DNA of 64,000 nt from Euborellia annulipes (lineage: Eukaryota; Arthropoda; Insecta; Dermaptera; Anisolabididae): positions 124,001-188,000 of the forward strand of contig JAKCPI010002999.1 of NCBI GenBank assembly GCA_023213315.1, in the 5' to 3' direction. The notes beneath the pieces are model-generated. The model searched no databases, was not told the DNA's origin, and worked only from the letters and a program-made list of their open reading frames with translations. A program made the position numbers and the translations under genes. Below, in pieces: positions 63,139 to 64,000 of this stretch. Position 1 is the stretch's first letter; every line of letters begins with the position of its first letter.

Positions 63139-64000
63139 CTCCCACTTAATTTTAAGTCCGGTTGTTTTTATTTCTGTTAGTCCCAGCATACTTCTCAATT
63201 TTTCAAATTGGCTTTGTGGTAGAGCTTTTGTAAAGATGTCGGCCACTTGTTCGTTACTTTCTATATATTTTATTTCCATCATTTTTTTCTTTATTTTAAA
63301 AATCCATTTATTACTTATGGTTTTTCGATCTTTAGGTAAATTTCTTAGTTCCCACGTTTCATTTTGTTTTAAAGACTCCATTTCTTCATCCATTGCCTCT
63401 TTCCATTTATCAACTTCTTTACTTTTCAATGCTTCGTTATAAGTCAAAGGTTCGCAATTTTCTGCAATTAATGCTATTCTTTCTGCAAAATCCAAGTATC
63501 TAGCAGGCATTTTTATTTTCTCTTTTCCTCTTAATTCCATTCTTTCTAAACTTGGATTGTCATTATTTCCTTCCTCTTCATTATTCATTATATTTTCTTC
63601 TTCTTGCACTTGTTCTTGAGATTCTTCATCATTAGTTAAATTTTCTTCCTCGTTTTCTTCTTCTTCTCGTATCTGTTCTTGAAATTCATCATTATTTATA
63701 ACATTTTCTCCCTCTTTTTCTTTTTCTCCGTCTTTAACTTCCTCTCTTCATTTGTTTTATATTTTAAATTCACTTTTGAAGAGACATTCGGTTTTGTTTC
63801 GTTTGTAGTAACTTTTGATTCATTCTTAAAAATTATATCTCGACAAACTTCTACTTTATTCTTTTCGGGATAATAAACGCGATATCCTTTAACATTTTCA
63901 TCATATCCCACAAAAATTCCATTGTTGGCTTTAGAATCCCACTTTCTCCTTTTTTCTTTTGGAATATGCGTGTAGACTTCCGTCCCAAAAATTTTAAAAT
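63133..64000 (-). pseudogene. Copia polyprotein, internally deleted
   Basis: From the right edge on the minus strand: integrase C-terminal FGTEVYTHIPKEKRRKWDSK, then GIFVGYDENVKGYRVYYPEK and VCRDIIFKNE, an acidic Glu/Asn-rich linker with a frame shift near 63735, and the reverse transcriptase start KWKEAMDEEMESLKQNETWE, then ISNKWIFKIKKK. At that point it jumps to the very C-terminus of RNase H/Pol: IKYIESNEQVADIFTKALPQ, then KLRSMLGL. Roughly the whole RT palm and RNase H are deleted. The frame ends in the LTR. Confidence 0.9.

Overview
This window is nuclear DNA from an arthropod. Three observations support that: two Rebers-Riddiford type-2 (RR-2) chitin-binding cuticle protein genes with phase-matched GT-AG introns, exons of an atypical soluble guanylate cyclase of the insect Gyc88E type, and a dense AT-rich background of eukaryotic transposons. 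I cannot tell insect from crustacean or another class from this sequence.

Layout. 1-14 kb is transposon-rich: a tRNA-derived SINE family, hAT-type MITEs with exact 8-bp target duplications, an 86-bp hairpin repeat and a ~600-bp interspersed repeat. 14.6-26.7 kb carries cuticle gene A (+): three recognised exons at 17.9, 22.1 and 26.1 kb, with large transposon-filled introns. Its 5' exon was not found; a TATA-like promoter at 14.8 kb and a perfect 94-bp inverted repeat lie upstream. 27-40 kb holds transposon relics (a folded-back DNA transposase, a Copia fragment, a CR1/L2-like LINE) and two inverted fragments of a TTF2/lodestar-like helicase. 40.5-42.1 kb is the complete small cuticle gene B (+), with TATA box, initiator, four exons, poly(A) signal and a tRNA-Arg(UCG) gene inside its third intron. 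42.2-47.2 kb is a nest of DNA transposons including a 1.3-kb palindrome. 47.6-53.4 kb holds the 3' exons of the guanylate cyclase gene (-), with a composite hAT insertion in an intron. 55-64 kb is again transposon-dominated: a second copy of the giant palindrome, a 1.9-kb hAT, an abutting THAP-encoding P-like element, and an internally deleted Copia element at the right edge.

Themes. (1) At least nine hAT/P-like insertions have perfect 8-bp duplications and five or six Harbinger-like MITEs have TTA/TAA duplications, so insertion order can be read directly. (2) Two loci match the hammerhead ribozyme core with paired stems I and II, and several decayed relatives exist; this is the signature known from Penelope-like retroelements. 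(3) Cuticle A, cuticle B, the guanylate cyclase and one helicase fragment all show small frame-breaking indels in otherwise well conserved coding sequence, which suggests consensus errors in the assembly more than parallel pseudogenisation.

The cuticle proteins are extracellular chitin-matrix components, the cyclase makes cGMP in the cytosol, and no operon-like or pathway link joins these genes.
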